Shown here piece by piece: positions 6,966 through 11,892 of a stretch of DNA of 14,310 nucleotides. The stretch covers positions 1-14,310 of the forward strand of contig JAGHAC010000008.1 of NCBI GenBank assembly GCA_021161645.1, in the 5' to 3' direction. The notes under the pieces were generated by a model. The model worked only from the letters and a program-made list of their open reading frames with translations. It had not been told where the DNA came from and did no database searches. Both the position numbers and the translations under genes were made by a program. The DNA is from a bacterium. GTDB taxonomy: Bacteria; Patescibacteriota; Minisyncoccia; Minisyncoccales; PEYH01. Numbering within the stretch: the first letter of the stretch is position 1; every line of letters begins with the position of its first letter.

Positions 6966-8567
6966 TTACATCTTTCTTGGGGCGGAAATACCCATTAATT
7001 TAAACAAGTTTTCTAAGGTATTTTTCGCAACAATAATTAAGGCAATTCGTGCTCTGGATAAATCATCATCGCCAGTTAATACTTGGCAATGATGATAAAA
7101 CTGATGGAATGCTGACGCCAATTCCAAAGCATATTTTGGCAGTCTTTGAACCTGATAGCTCTGAGATATCTCCTCTATAATTTCTGGAAATCTCAAAATT
7201 TCCTTAATAAGAACTATTTCCTGTGGACTGGTTAACAATTTCAACTCCTTGCCTTGAGGCTCAAAATTCTTAACACCCTTATATTTTCTTAAAATAGAGC
7301 AAATTCTTGCATAGGCATATTGCACATAATAAACCGGATTCTTTTCTGATTGTTCTCTCGCCAAATTGAGATCAAATTCTAAATGCTTGTCTGCAGATCT
7401 TTCCAAAAAGAAAAATCGAACAACATCTCTGCCTACTTCCTCTAACAACTCTTCCATAGTAATATATCTCCCTTTTCTTTTTGACATTTTAATTGGTTTT
7501 CCTTCCTTAACAAGAGTAACAAATTGCAAAAGAATAATATCCAGCTTACCTTTGTGTCCTAAGGCAGATACACCCGCCTGAAGTCCAGCAACATCTCCGT
7601 AATGATCTGCCCCCCATATATTGATTACTTTGTTAAACTTTTTCTCTTCGAATTTATATCTGTGATAGGCTATATCTCCTGCTAAGTATGTCTTTAATCC
7701 ATCTTTTTTAACTAAAACTCTGTCACGCACATCTCCAAATTTTTTACTCTTGAACCAAATTGCTCCATCTTTCTCGTAAGTCAATCCCTTTTTTGTAAGC
7801 AAATCTATTGTTTTTTTCAACCGGCTAGAGTTATATAATGTACTTTCAAAAAACCATTCATCATATTTGATGCCAAGTTTTTTAACTGCAGGTTTAATTA
7901 TTTCCTCTAAAATAATTTTCGCTCCTCTTTGTCCTGCTTGGTAAGGATCCTTTGTTTTTATCTTTTTCCTAACCTCTTTAATGTACTCTCCTTGATACTT
8001 CTTTCCCTCGCCCAATAAAGACTTACCCAGTTCCGTAATCTGTTTGCCACAATCATTAACATAATAAGCTTTTTCTACTTTATAATTTGCAAATTTTAAT
8101 ATATTTGCCAAACAATCGCCAAAAGGTCCTCCTCGAGCATTACCAATAGTAAGCGGTCCAGTAGGGTTTGCTGAAATAAACTCTACTTGTATTTTCTTTC
8201 CTTTACCCAAATTAATTTTTCCAAAATTTTTACCTTCTTTGAAAGCCTTTTTGAGTTCGGCTTGCAAAAACTCTTTTTTTAGATAAAAATTTAAAAAACC
8301 TGAACCTGCTATCTCTATTTTCGCAAATATTTTCTGACTTGTTTTATTTTTTTCTAAACGTTTTTTTAAAAAACCTGCTATCTGGCCGGGATCTTTCTTT
8401 TCTGCTTGCGCTATTAAAAACGCTATATTACAAGAATAATCTCCAAATCTCTCGCGAATTGGATAGGAAATCTCTACCCTAAGATCCTTAACACACAATC
8501 CCTCTCGCTGTTGACAAAGATTTTTGTACTCTTCTTTAATAATGCGCTTAATTTGTGTTTTTATCAT
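6966..8567 (-). CDS. argS: Arginine--tRNA ligase
   Basis: Charges tRNA-Arg in the cytoplasm (class I synthetase). I take the ATG at 8567 (MIKTQIKRIIKEEY), giving 533 residues. The frame stays open to 8669, but that extension runs into the divergent smpB gene and over the promoter. Domains: an N-terminal additional domain (1-110), then a catalytic core starting FISANPTGPLTIGNARGG. Here the HIGH signature is TIGN (residues 140-143), so both histidines are missing. Further core landmarks are YVNDCGKQ, GDVRDRVLVKKDG, YLAGDIAYHRYKF, WGADHYGDVAGLQAG, and KMSKRKG (360-366), the KMSKS loop. A DALR anticodon-binding domain ends in KLMGISAPRKM, the usual ArgRS C-terminus. It is the first gene of the minus-strand operon and ends 5 bases before ileS. 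The retained KMSK loop and complete domains argue for a working enzyme despite the altered HIGH motif. Confidence 0.96.
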   Translation of the reverse strand: MIKTQIKRIIKEEYKNLCQQREGLCVKDLRVEISYPIRERFGDYSCNIAFLIAQAEKKDPGQIAGFLKKRLEKNKTSQKIFAKIEIAGSGFLNFYLKKEFLQAELKKAFKEGKNFGKINLGKGKKIQVEFISANPTGPLTIGNARGGPFGDCLANILKFANYKVEKAYYVNDCGKQITELGKSLLGEGKKYQGEYIKEVRKKIKTKDPYQAGQRGAKIILEEIIKPAVKKLGIKYDEWFFESTLYNSSRLKKTIDLLTKKGLTYEKDGAIWFKSKKFGDVRDRVLVKKDGLKTYLAGDIAYHRYKFEEKKFNKVINIWGADHYGDVAGLQAGVSALGHKGKLDIILLQFVTLVKEGKPIKMSKRKGRYITMEELLEEVGRDVVRFFFLERSADKHLEFDLNLAREQSEKNPVYYVQYAYARICSILRKYKGVKNFEPQGKELKLLTSPQEIVLIKEILRFPEIIEEISQSYQVQRLPKYALELASAFHQFYHHCQVLTGDDDLSRARIALIIVAKNTLENLFKLMGISAPRKM

Positions 8568-8573
8568 AAACTT

Positions 8574-8602
8574 ATAATAATAATTTTTATGCTTTTTGTC
8601 TA
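8574..8602 (-). promoter_or_regulatory. Predicted sigma-70-type promoter for the argS operon
   Basis: On the minus strand TAGACA (8602-8597, five of six matches to TTGACA) is followed after 17 bases by TATTAT (8579-8574, five of six matches to TATAAT). Six bases then separate the -10 box from the argS ATG, so transcription would begin at or next to the start codon and the mRNA would be essentially leaderless. No Shine-Dalgarno sequence is visible. This is read from the sequence only. Confidence 0.5.
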
Positions 8603-8612
8603 TCTTCTCTCG

Positions 8613-8641
8613 ATGACCAACAATTAAAAAAATGTTATTAT
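8613..8641 (+). promoter_or_regulatory. Predicted extended -10 promoter for smpB
   Basis: ATGACC (8613-8618) and TATTAT (8636-8641) are separated by 17 bases, with the extended -10 dinucleotide TG at 8633-8634. The smpB ATG begins six bases after the -10 box, so the predicted transcript starts at or beside the AUG, as for the divergent argS promoter. There is no Shine-Dalgarno sequence. Confidence 0.5.
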
Positions 8642-8646
8642 AAAAA

Positions 8647-9099
8647 ATGATCGTTATTACCGAAAACAAAAAAATTTCCTTTAATTATCAAATCCTCGAA
8701 AAGTTTGAAGCCGGAATAGTTTTAAAGGGTTTTGAAGTAAAAGCAGTCAAATCCGGTAAAGCCAACATCCGCGGCGGATTTGTCGTTTTTCAAAAAGAAG
8801 AGCCTGTTTTGATTAATATTAATATTGCCCCATACCAGAAAGGTAATGTGCCAAAAGATTACGATCCTAAAAGACCAAGAACTCTCCTTCTTAAAAAGCG
8901 TGAGATTAAGTATTTGATCGGCAAAGCTCAAGAAAAAGGCTTGACATTATTGCCTACTAGATTATATATTAAGGGAGGTAAAATAAAGATAGAGATTGCT
9001 CTCTGTAAGGGAAAGAAAAAGTTTGACAAAAGAGAAAAAATTAAAAAAAGAGAAATAGAAAGGGAGATGAAAAGAGAAATTAAAAAAAGAAATTTATAG
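8647..9099 (+). CDS. smpB: SsrA-binding protein SmpB
   Basis: Binds the tRNA-like end of tmRNA, delivers it to stalled ribosomes and occupies the decoding centre during trans-translation. Its 150 residues are the usual length. Family landmarks are ITENKKISFNYQILEKFEAGIVLKGFEVKAVKSGKANIRGGFV at the start (written here in one run only as the family pattern: FEAGIVLKGFEVK, then GKANIRGG), NIAPYQKGN, DPKRPRTLLLKKREI, KGLTLLPTRLYIKGGKIKIEI and LCKGKKKFDKRE. The very basic helical tail (REIEREMKREIKKR) is the part that enters the mRNA channel. The ATG at 8647 gives the expected N-terminus. The stop codon lies in the first unit of the decamer repeat that fills the spacer to ssrA. With its RNA partner directly downstream, the rescue system is a single locus. 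Confidence 0.95.
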   Translation: MIVITENKKISFNYQILEKFEAGIVLKGFEVKAVKSGKANIRGGFVVFQKEEPVLININIAPYQKGNVPKDYDPKRPRTLLLKKREIKYLIGKAQEKGLTLLPTRLYIKGGKIKIEIALCKGKKKFDKREKIKKREIEREMKREIKKRNL

Positions 9100-9186
9100 A
9101 AATTGATAGAGATAAAGAAATTGATGGAAATTGGTAGAAATTTATTGAAATTTATAGAAATTTGTGGAAATTAATAGAAATTAACG
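9089..9186. repeat. Decamer tandem array in the smpB-ssrA spacer
   Basis: About ten consecutive units of GAAATTNRTR (for example GAAATTTATA, GAAATTGATG, GAAATTGGTA), in near-perfect ten-base register except for one eight-base unit at 9109-9116. The array starts inside the last codons of smpB and contains its TAG stop. It carries no open reading frame of its own. The ten-base period matches one helical turn of DNA, so the A tracts would be phased on one face. Confidence 0.8.
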
Positions 9187-9250
9187 AATTACGGATTACG
9201 AATTAGCGAATTGAGGATTGAGAATTAAAGAATTTAGGATTTAGGATTTA
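9186..9250. repeat. Heptamer tandem array directly upstream of ssrA
   Basis: Nine units of GRATTNN follow the decamer array, with single-base slips at 9207 and 9229. They come in pairs sharing the variable dinucleotide: GAATTAC with GGATTAC, GAATTGA with GGATTGA, GAATTTA with GGATTTA (the last occurring twice). The array ends six bases before the first base of tmRNA, so any ssrA promoter must lie within it. Confidence 0.75.
9218..9247 (+). promoter_or_regulatory. ssrA: Possible ssrA promoter inside the heptamer array
   Basis: TTGAGA (9218-9223) and TAGGAT (9242-9247) are spaced by 18 bases, with G9257, the first base of the tmRNA acceptor stem, ten bases downstream. Matches to consensus are moderate and both boxes are made of repeat units, so chance resemblance is possible. 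The 5' end could instead be made by RNase P from a longer smpB-ssrA transcript. Confidence 0.3.
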
Positions 9251-9256
9251 AAAAAT

Positions 9257-9650
9257 GGGGGTGAAAGGATTCGACAGAAGTTCTTTGCCAAAATGTGCGG
9301 GCCCAGTTCCGGGATCTGGATAAACTCCCGAAAACAAAATAAGTGCCAACTTATTTAAAACCCCTGCTTACGCTTATGCGTAAGCATGTCCCTTTGTAAT
9401 TGGGACCGTCTTTTTCCTGACTCCCGATAAGGAAAAAGGCGTCAACTATCGGGATAGGCAACAATCTTTAGCCCTGAGAGATTGTTTATCCGCCAAAACT
9501 TTAATGGAGGCGGACCTGCCGAAAACTTGACTCAGGGCAGGGGTTCTAAATTTTGCCTGTTTTAAATTAGAACCCTCACAAAAACAGGCTACACCCGTAG
9601 AATCATTTTGGTAAAACTTCTGGACGGGGGTTCGATGCCCCCCACCTCCA
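9257..9650 (+). ncRNA. ssrA: Transfer-messenger RNA (tmRNA)
   Basis: Rescues stalled ribosomes with SmpB and tags the nascent peptide for degradation. The acceptor stem GGGGGTG (9257-9263) pairs with CACCTCC (9643-9649). The T arm is GGGGG-TTCGATG-CCCCC (9626-9642). The long H2 helix is visible as GAAGTT with AACTTC and CCAAAATG (9288-9295) with CATTTTGG (9604-9611). PK1 is at 9303-9330. The tag frame most likely resumes at GCC (9345) and reads ANLFKTPAYAYA, with TAA at 9381-9383 inside a perfect 8-bp hairpin (9366-9385). Three further pseudoknots fold cleanly: PK2 (CTTTTTCC/GGAAAAAG with TCCCGATA/TATCGGGA), PK3 (AACAATCT/AGATTGTT with GCCCTGAG/CTCAGGGC) and PK4 (GGGTTCTAA/TTAGAACCC with GCCTGTTTT/AAAACAGGC). 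It is one-piece and not permuted. The genome has ACAA after the acceptor stem, so CCA must be added enzymatically. Confidence 0.97.
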
Positions 9651-9737
9651 CAAAATCAGCTATTTGTTATCAGTTGCTAATTGCCTGTTATCTATTGTTA
9701 GTCTAAGTCTTAAAAAACAACAACTAAATTTCTTACC
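9651..9737. other. ssrA-infC spacer, no gene seen
   Basis: An 87-base AT-rich spacer. It shows neither a convincing terminator for tmRNA nor a structured L20/IF3-type leader, and only poor promoter-like hexamers (for example TTGCTA and TATCTA). infC may therefore be read from upstream or from a promoter I cannot define. No Shine-Dalgarno sequence precedes the presumed AUU start. Confidence 0.4.
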
Positions 9738-10241
9738 ATTCAAAAAAAGTATTTCATCAATAATCAAATAAGGGCTGAAATTGTGAGAGTTATTAGCGAA
9801 AATGGAGAACAGCTTGGCGTAATGAGAAGAGAAGAGGCTTTGACAAAAGCCAAAGAGTTAGGACTTGATTTAATATTAATTACTGAAAAAGCAAACCCTC
9901 CGGTTTGTAAAATTATAGATTATGGAAAATACCTTTACCAGCAAAAAAAGAAGGAGAAAAGAGCGCGGGCTAGTCAAGTAAAGGGAATACGTCTTCGGTT
10001 TAATATCTCAATTCACGACATGGAAACAAAAGTAAAGCAAGCCAGAAAGTTTTTAGAAGCAGGAAACAAAGTAAAAATAGAACTGATTCTTCGCGGAAGA
10101 GAAAAGGCGCTAACGAATTACGCTAAAGAAAAGTTAGAGAAATTTTTAGAGTTACTTAAAAGTTACATTGAGGTTGATATAGACCAGCCACTTAAAAAAA
10201 CTCCCCGTAGCTTAATAGTCATTATTAAAAAGAAATCATGA
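9738..10241 (+). CDS. infC: Translation initiation factor IF-3 (probable AUU start)
   Basis: Binds the 30S subunit, prevents premature 50S joining and checks the initiator tRNA-start codon pairing. The first ordinary start codon is GTG at 9783 (152 residues, MRVISENGEQLGVM), but the family's conserved N-terminal segment lies upstream in the same open frame: KYFINNQIRAEIVRVISENG. No ATG, GTG or TTG precedes it; the in-frame stop is at 9711. ATT at 9738 gives IQKKYFINNQIRA and 167 residues, the normal family length and spacing. Further landmarks are REEALTKAKELGLDLILI, NPPVCKIIDYGKYLYQQKKK (N-domain and linker), GIRLRFNISIHDMETKVKQA, FLEAGNKVKIELILRGRE and the C-terminal RSLIVIIKKK. An AUU start is the known basis of infC autoregulation in E. 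coli. There is no Shine-Dalgarno sequence. Its stop overlaps the rpmI start in ATGA. Confidence 0.93.
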   Translation: MQKKYFINNQIRAEIVRVISENGEQLGVMRREEALTKAKELGLDLILITEKANPPVCKIIDYGKYLYQQKKKEKRARASQVKGIRLRFNISIHDMETKVKQARKFLEAGNKVKIELILRGREKALTNYAKEKLEKFLELLKSYIEVDIDQPLKKTPRSLIVIIKKKS

Positions 10242-10441
10242 AGTCAAAAACTAGAAAATCTTTATTAAAACGATTCAAAATTACAAAAACCGGGAAAATA
10301 TTGCGACGTATTCCCGGGCAAAATCATTTTAGAGCAAAAAAACCAAGAAGTGTTATTAGGGAAAAAAGAAAATGGGTCGAGGTTTCCAAAGAAGAGGCAC
10401 AAATTATTAAAAAATATCTTTGTTTTCCGCCCAAAAAATAA
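10238..10441 (+). CDS. rpmI: Large ribosomal subunit protein bL35
   Basis: Small, strongly basic 67-residue protein of the 50S subunit. It shows the L35 pattern: MKSKTRKSLLKRFKITKTGKI, then a basic middle with GQNHFRAKKP and a short C-terminal helix (SKEEAQIIKKYL). The ATG overlaps the infC stop by four bases (ATGA), so it is translationally coupled to infC, and its position between IF3 and L20 is the classic arrangement. The Lys/Arg-rich start and a length within the usual 60-67 residues support the call. Confidence 0.93.
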   Translation: MKSKTRKSLLKRFKITKTGKILRRIPGQNHFRAKKPRSVIREKRKWVEVSKEEAQIIKKYLCFPPKK

Positions 10442-10464
10442 TCATTAAGTTTTAACCACTCATT

Positions 10465-10815
10465 ATGGCAAGAATCAAGAGGGGAACAATTAAAACAAAA
10501 AGGAGGAAACACATCTTAGAACACACTAAAGGTTTCAGATGGGGAAGAAAAAGCAAATTAAGGCTAGCAAGAGAAGCGCTTTTGCACGCATGGACCTATG
10601 CTTACCGAGATCGCAGAGTTAAAAAAAGAGAGAAAAGAAGATTGTGGCAAAGCCAAATATCAGCTGCTCTCAAAGAGCTCAATTTTTCCTACAGTAAATT
10701 TATCCATCTTCTCAAACAAAAAAATATTCAGCTAGACAGAAAAATTTTAGCACTGTTGGCGAACAAACATCCGCAAGTTTTTGAGAATATTGTAGAAGAG
10801 ATAAGAGAAAAATAG
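10465..10815 (+). CDS. rplT: Large ribosomal subunit protein bL20
   Basis: 23S rRNA-binding protein needed early in 50S assembly. Its 116 residues match the family length. The start MARIKRGTIKTKRRKHILEH is the long basic extension that threads into rRNA. GFRWGRKSKLRLAREALLHAWTYAYRDRR is the most conserved block of the family (key residues G..WGR.S..R.A.E...HA..YAYRDRR). The C-terminal globular domain (LWQSQISAAL, YSKFIHLLKQKNIQLDRKILALLA) is complete. In E. coli and Bacillus L20 represses its own operon through leader RNA; no such leader structure is evident here. It is the last gene of the plus-strand cluster, followed by a terminator after about 55 bases. Confidence 0.96.
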   Translation: MARIKRGTIKTKRRKHILEHTKGFRWGRKSKLRLAREALLHAWTYAYRDRRVKKREKRRLWQSQISAALKELNFSYSKFIHLLKQKNIQLDRKILALLANKHPQVFENIVEEIREK

Positions 10816-10869
10816 AAACTGTGGATAACTTCTCTTGACAGATTTGTATAAAGGACTAATATAAAAATT

Positions 10870-10913
10870 GCCCTCGGGTCAAATCCCTTCGGGGAGGCGA
10901 TCTGAGGGCTTTT
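10870..10913. terminator. Probable bidirectional Rho-independent terminator
   Basis: GCCCTC (10870-10875) pairs with GAGGGC (10904-10909), with an inner GGTC/GATC extension and a small CCC-TTCG-GGG hairpin in the loop, followed by TTTT. On the minus strand the same stem is followed by AATTTTTAT. It lies between the convergent rplT and MGMT genes, so it can end both transcripts. Confidence 0.75.
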
Positions 10914-10926
10914 AAGTTAAGGAAAG

Positions 10927-11184
10927 CTAGATAGCTCCTTCTGATTCTAACAATTTTCTTTTGGTCTTTTTCCCTCGATTATATCCTCCAAGATTCCCAT
11001 CCGACTTAATCACCCTGTGACAGGGAATCTCGCTATCTCTATTTTTATGTAAAATATTTCCAACCGCCCTCCATGCTCTCGGCCTCCCTGCTAAAACAGC
11101 TACCTCTTTATAGGTTAAAGTTTTTCCTTTAGGAATTTTTCTTACTACCTCCAAAACCCTATCTTTGAAAGGCTTGGTTTTCAT
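10927..11184 (-). CDS. MGMT-family protein (O6-alkylguanine-DNA alkyltransferase DNA-binding domain)
   Basis: Likely removes alkyl groups from guanine in DNA by transferring them to its own cysteine. Only the C-terminal domain (PF01035 type) is present, in 85 residues, compared with about 160-180 for Ogt or Ada-C. It contains the helix-turn-helix (TLTYKEVAVLAGRPRAWRAVGNILHKN, key residues Y25 and R39), the active-site motif IPCHRV with Cys55, and SDGNLGGYNRGKKTKRKLLESEG. Because the cysteine is present it is not a standard alkyltransferase-like (ATL) protein, which has another residue there. The RAVG and GGY motifs are intact. It lies 3 bases after the Nudix gene, is the last gene of the minus-strand run, and ends at the shared terminator. 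Whether the single-domain form repairs by itself or only senses damage is open. Confidence 0.88.
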   Translation of the reverse strand: MKTKPFKDRVLEVVRKIPKGKTLTYKEVAVLAGRPRAWRAVGNILHKNRDSEIPCHRVIKSDGNLGGYNRGKKTKRKLLESEGAI

Positions 11185-11187
11185 AGA

Positions 11188-11640
11188 TTAAGAATTTATC
11201 TGATTGTTTTGTATTAGAAAATAATGCGCTTCCTCTAAAACCTCTTTAGCTGTTTTGTGAGTAAGACAGTTTAGCGCCTCTTCAAATGATAACCATTCAA
11301 AGCCAATATGTTCAAAAGATATTTTCACCTCCTCCTCTTCTGTTTTTGCTAAATAAAAAACAACAAATTTTAATATTGTCTTGCCTTGCCACCTAAAAAA
11401 ATATTTTATTGTTTTCTTAAACCCTTCTAAAATCTGTATATCTTTTATGCCTGTTTCCTCAAAAATCTCTCGTCTAAGCGCCTCTATTTCTGTTTCTCCT
11501 TTTTCTATATGTCCTTTTGGAAAATCCCAATAATCTTTTTTTGACCTGTGAGAAACGCCGGGATAATGCAAAAGAAGGTAAAAATTTTTACCTTCTTTTT
11601 CTCTAAAAACTACCGCACCTGCTGACTTTTCTATTGGCAT
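11188..11640 (-). CDS. Nudix hydrolase, Ap4A-hydrolase-like
   Basis: Cleaves a nucleoside diphosphate linked to another moiety; diadenosine tetraphosphate (Ap4A) is the most likely substrate. It has 150 residues. The Nudix box is complete (G43, E49, then REIFEETGI at 57-65) and follows GX5EX7REUXEEXGU. The preceding WDFPKGHIEKGE resembles the WxxPKGHxExGE stretch of asymmetric Ap4A hydrolases (NUDT2/MutT type). The opening KSAGAVVFRE and the later FEWLSFEEALNCLTHKTAKEVLEEA also fit that group. It sits 13 bases after the ferredoxin gene and 3 bases before the MGMT gene. Ap4A is a by-product of aminoacyl-tRNA synthetases, but the synthetase genes here belong to a different transcript, so a link is only conceptual. 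Confidence 0.9.
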   Translation of the reverse strand: MPIEKSAGAVVFREKEGKNFYLLLHYPGVSHRSKKDYWDFPKGHIEKGETEIEALRREIFEETGIKDIQILEGFKKTIKYFFRWQGKTILKFVVFYLAKTEEEEVKISFEHIGFEWLSFEEALNCLTHKTAKEVLEEAHYFLIQNNQINS

Positions 11641-11653
11641 GCTTCAATCTTTT

Positions 11654-11851
11654 TTATCCTTCGGTTAAGAAAATTGCCCGAACCGGGCAACTCTCTTTTG
11701 CCGCCCTAATATTTTCTTCTGATTCTTCTTTCCAGCCTTCTTTAACATAAGATTTTCCATCTTTGAGTTCAAATGCTTTTGGGGCAATTGCCTGACAACT
11801 ACCGCACCCAATACATAAATTTTGATCAACTTGAACTTCTTTGACAGTCAT
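11654..11851 (-). CDS. Single-cluster [4Fe-4S] ferredoxin
   Basis: Small soluble electron carrier, 65 residues. The four cluster ligands are visible: Cys13, Cys16 and Cys19 in CIGCGSC, and Cys55 in SCPVRAI. The second cluster motif of 2[4Fe-4S] ferredoxins is absent, and the acidic, Glu-rich middle (EESEENIRAAKE) is typical of single-cluster types. The partner redox enzyme is not in the window. The ATG at 11851 is preceded by a heptamer repeat array that supplies TATAAA boxes about 7 bases from the start codon, so a separate leaderless transcript is possible. Otherwise it is read from the polX transcript 29 bases upstream. Confidence 0.92.
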   Translation of the reverse strand: MTVKEVQVDQNLCIGCGSCQAIAPKAFELKDGKSYVKEGWKEESEENIRAAKESCPVRAIFLTEG

Positions 11852-11857
11852 ATTTTT

Positions 11858-11892
11858 GTTTATAGTTTAAAGTTTATCGTTTATAGTTTTAG
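11858..11892. repeat. Heptamer array spanning the polX stop codon
   Basis: Five seven-base units: GTTTATA, GTTTAAA, GTTTATC, GTTTATA, GTTTTAG. The polX stop (TAA on the gene strand, 11883-11881) and its last codons, giving LKL, are made from this array; the rest fills the gap to the ferredoxin gene. Unlike the arrays inside genes, this unit contains a stop on the gene strand. Confidence 0.75.

Noticed and set aside
8568..8669. Longer argS start at 8669
   Set aside because: The extra 34 residues show no ArgRS similarity, cross the divergent spacer and overlap smpB; the ATG at 8567 gives the normal family N-terminus.
9089..9250. CRISPR array
   Set aside because: Units of 10 and 7 bases are contiguous with no spacers and no cas genes nearby; this is a tandem microsatellite-like array.
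9651..9737. L20/IF3 regulatory leader upstream of infC
   Set aside because: The spacer is only 87 bases and AT-rich, and I find no pseudoknot or paired stem comparable to known L20 leaders.
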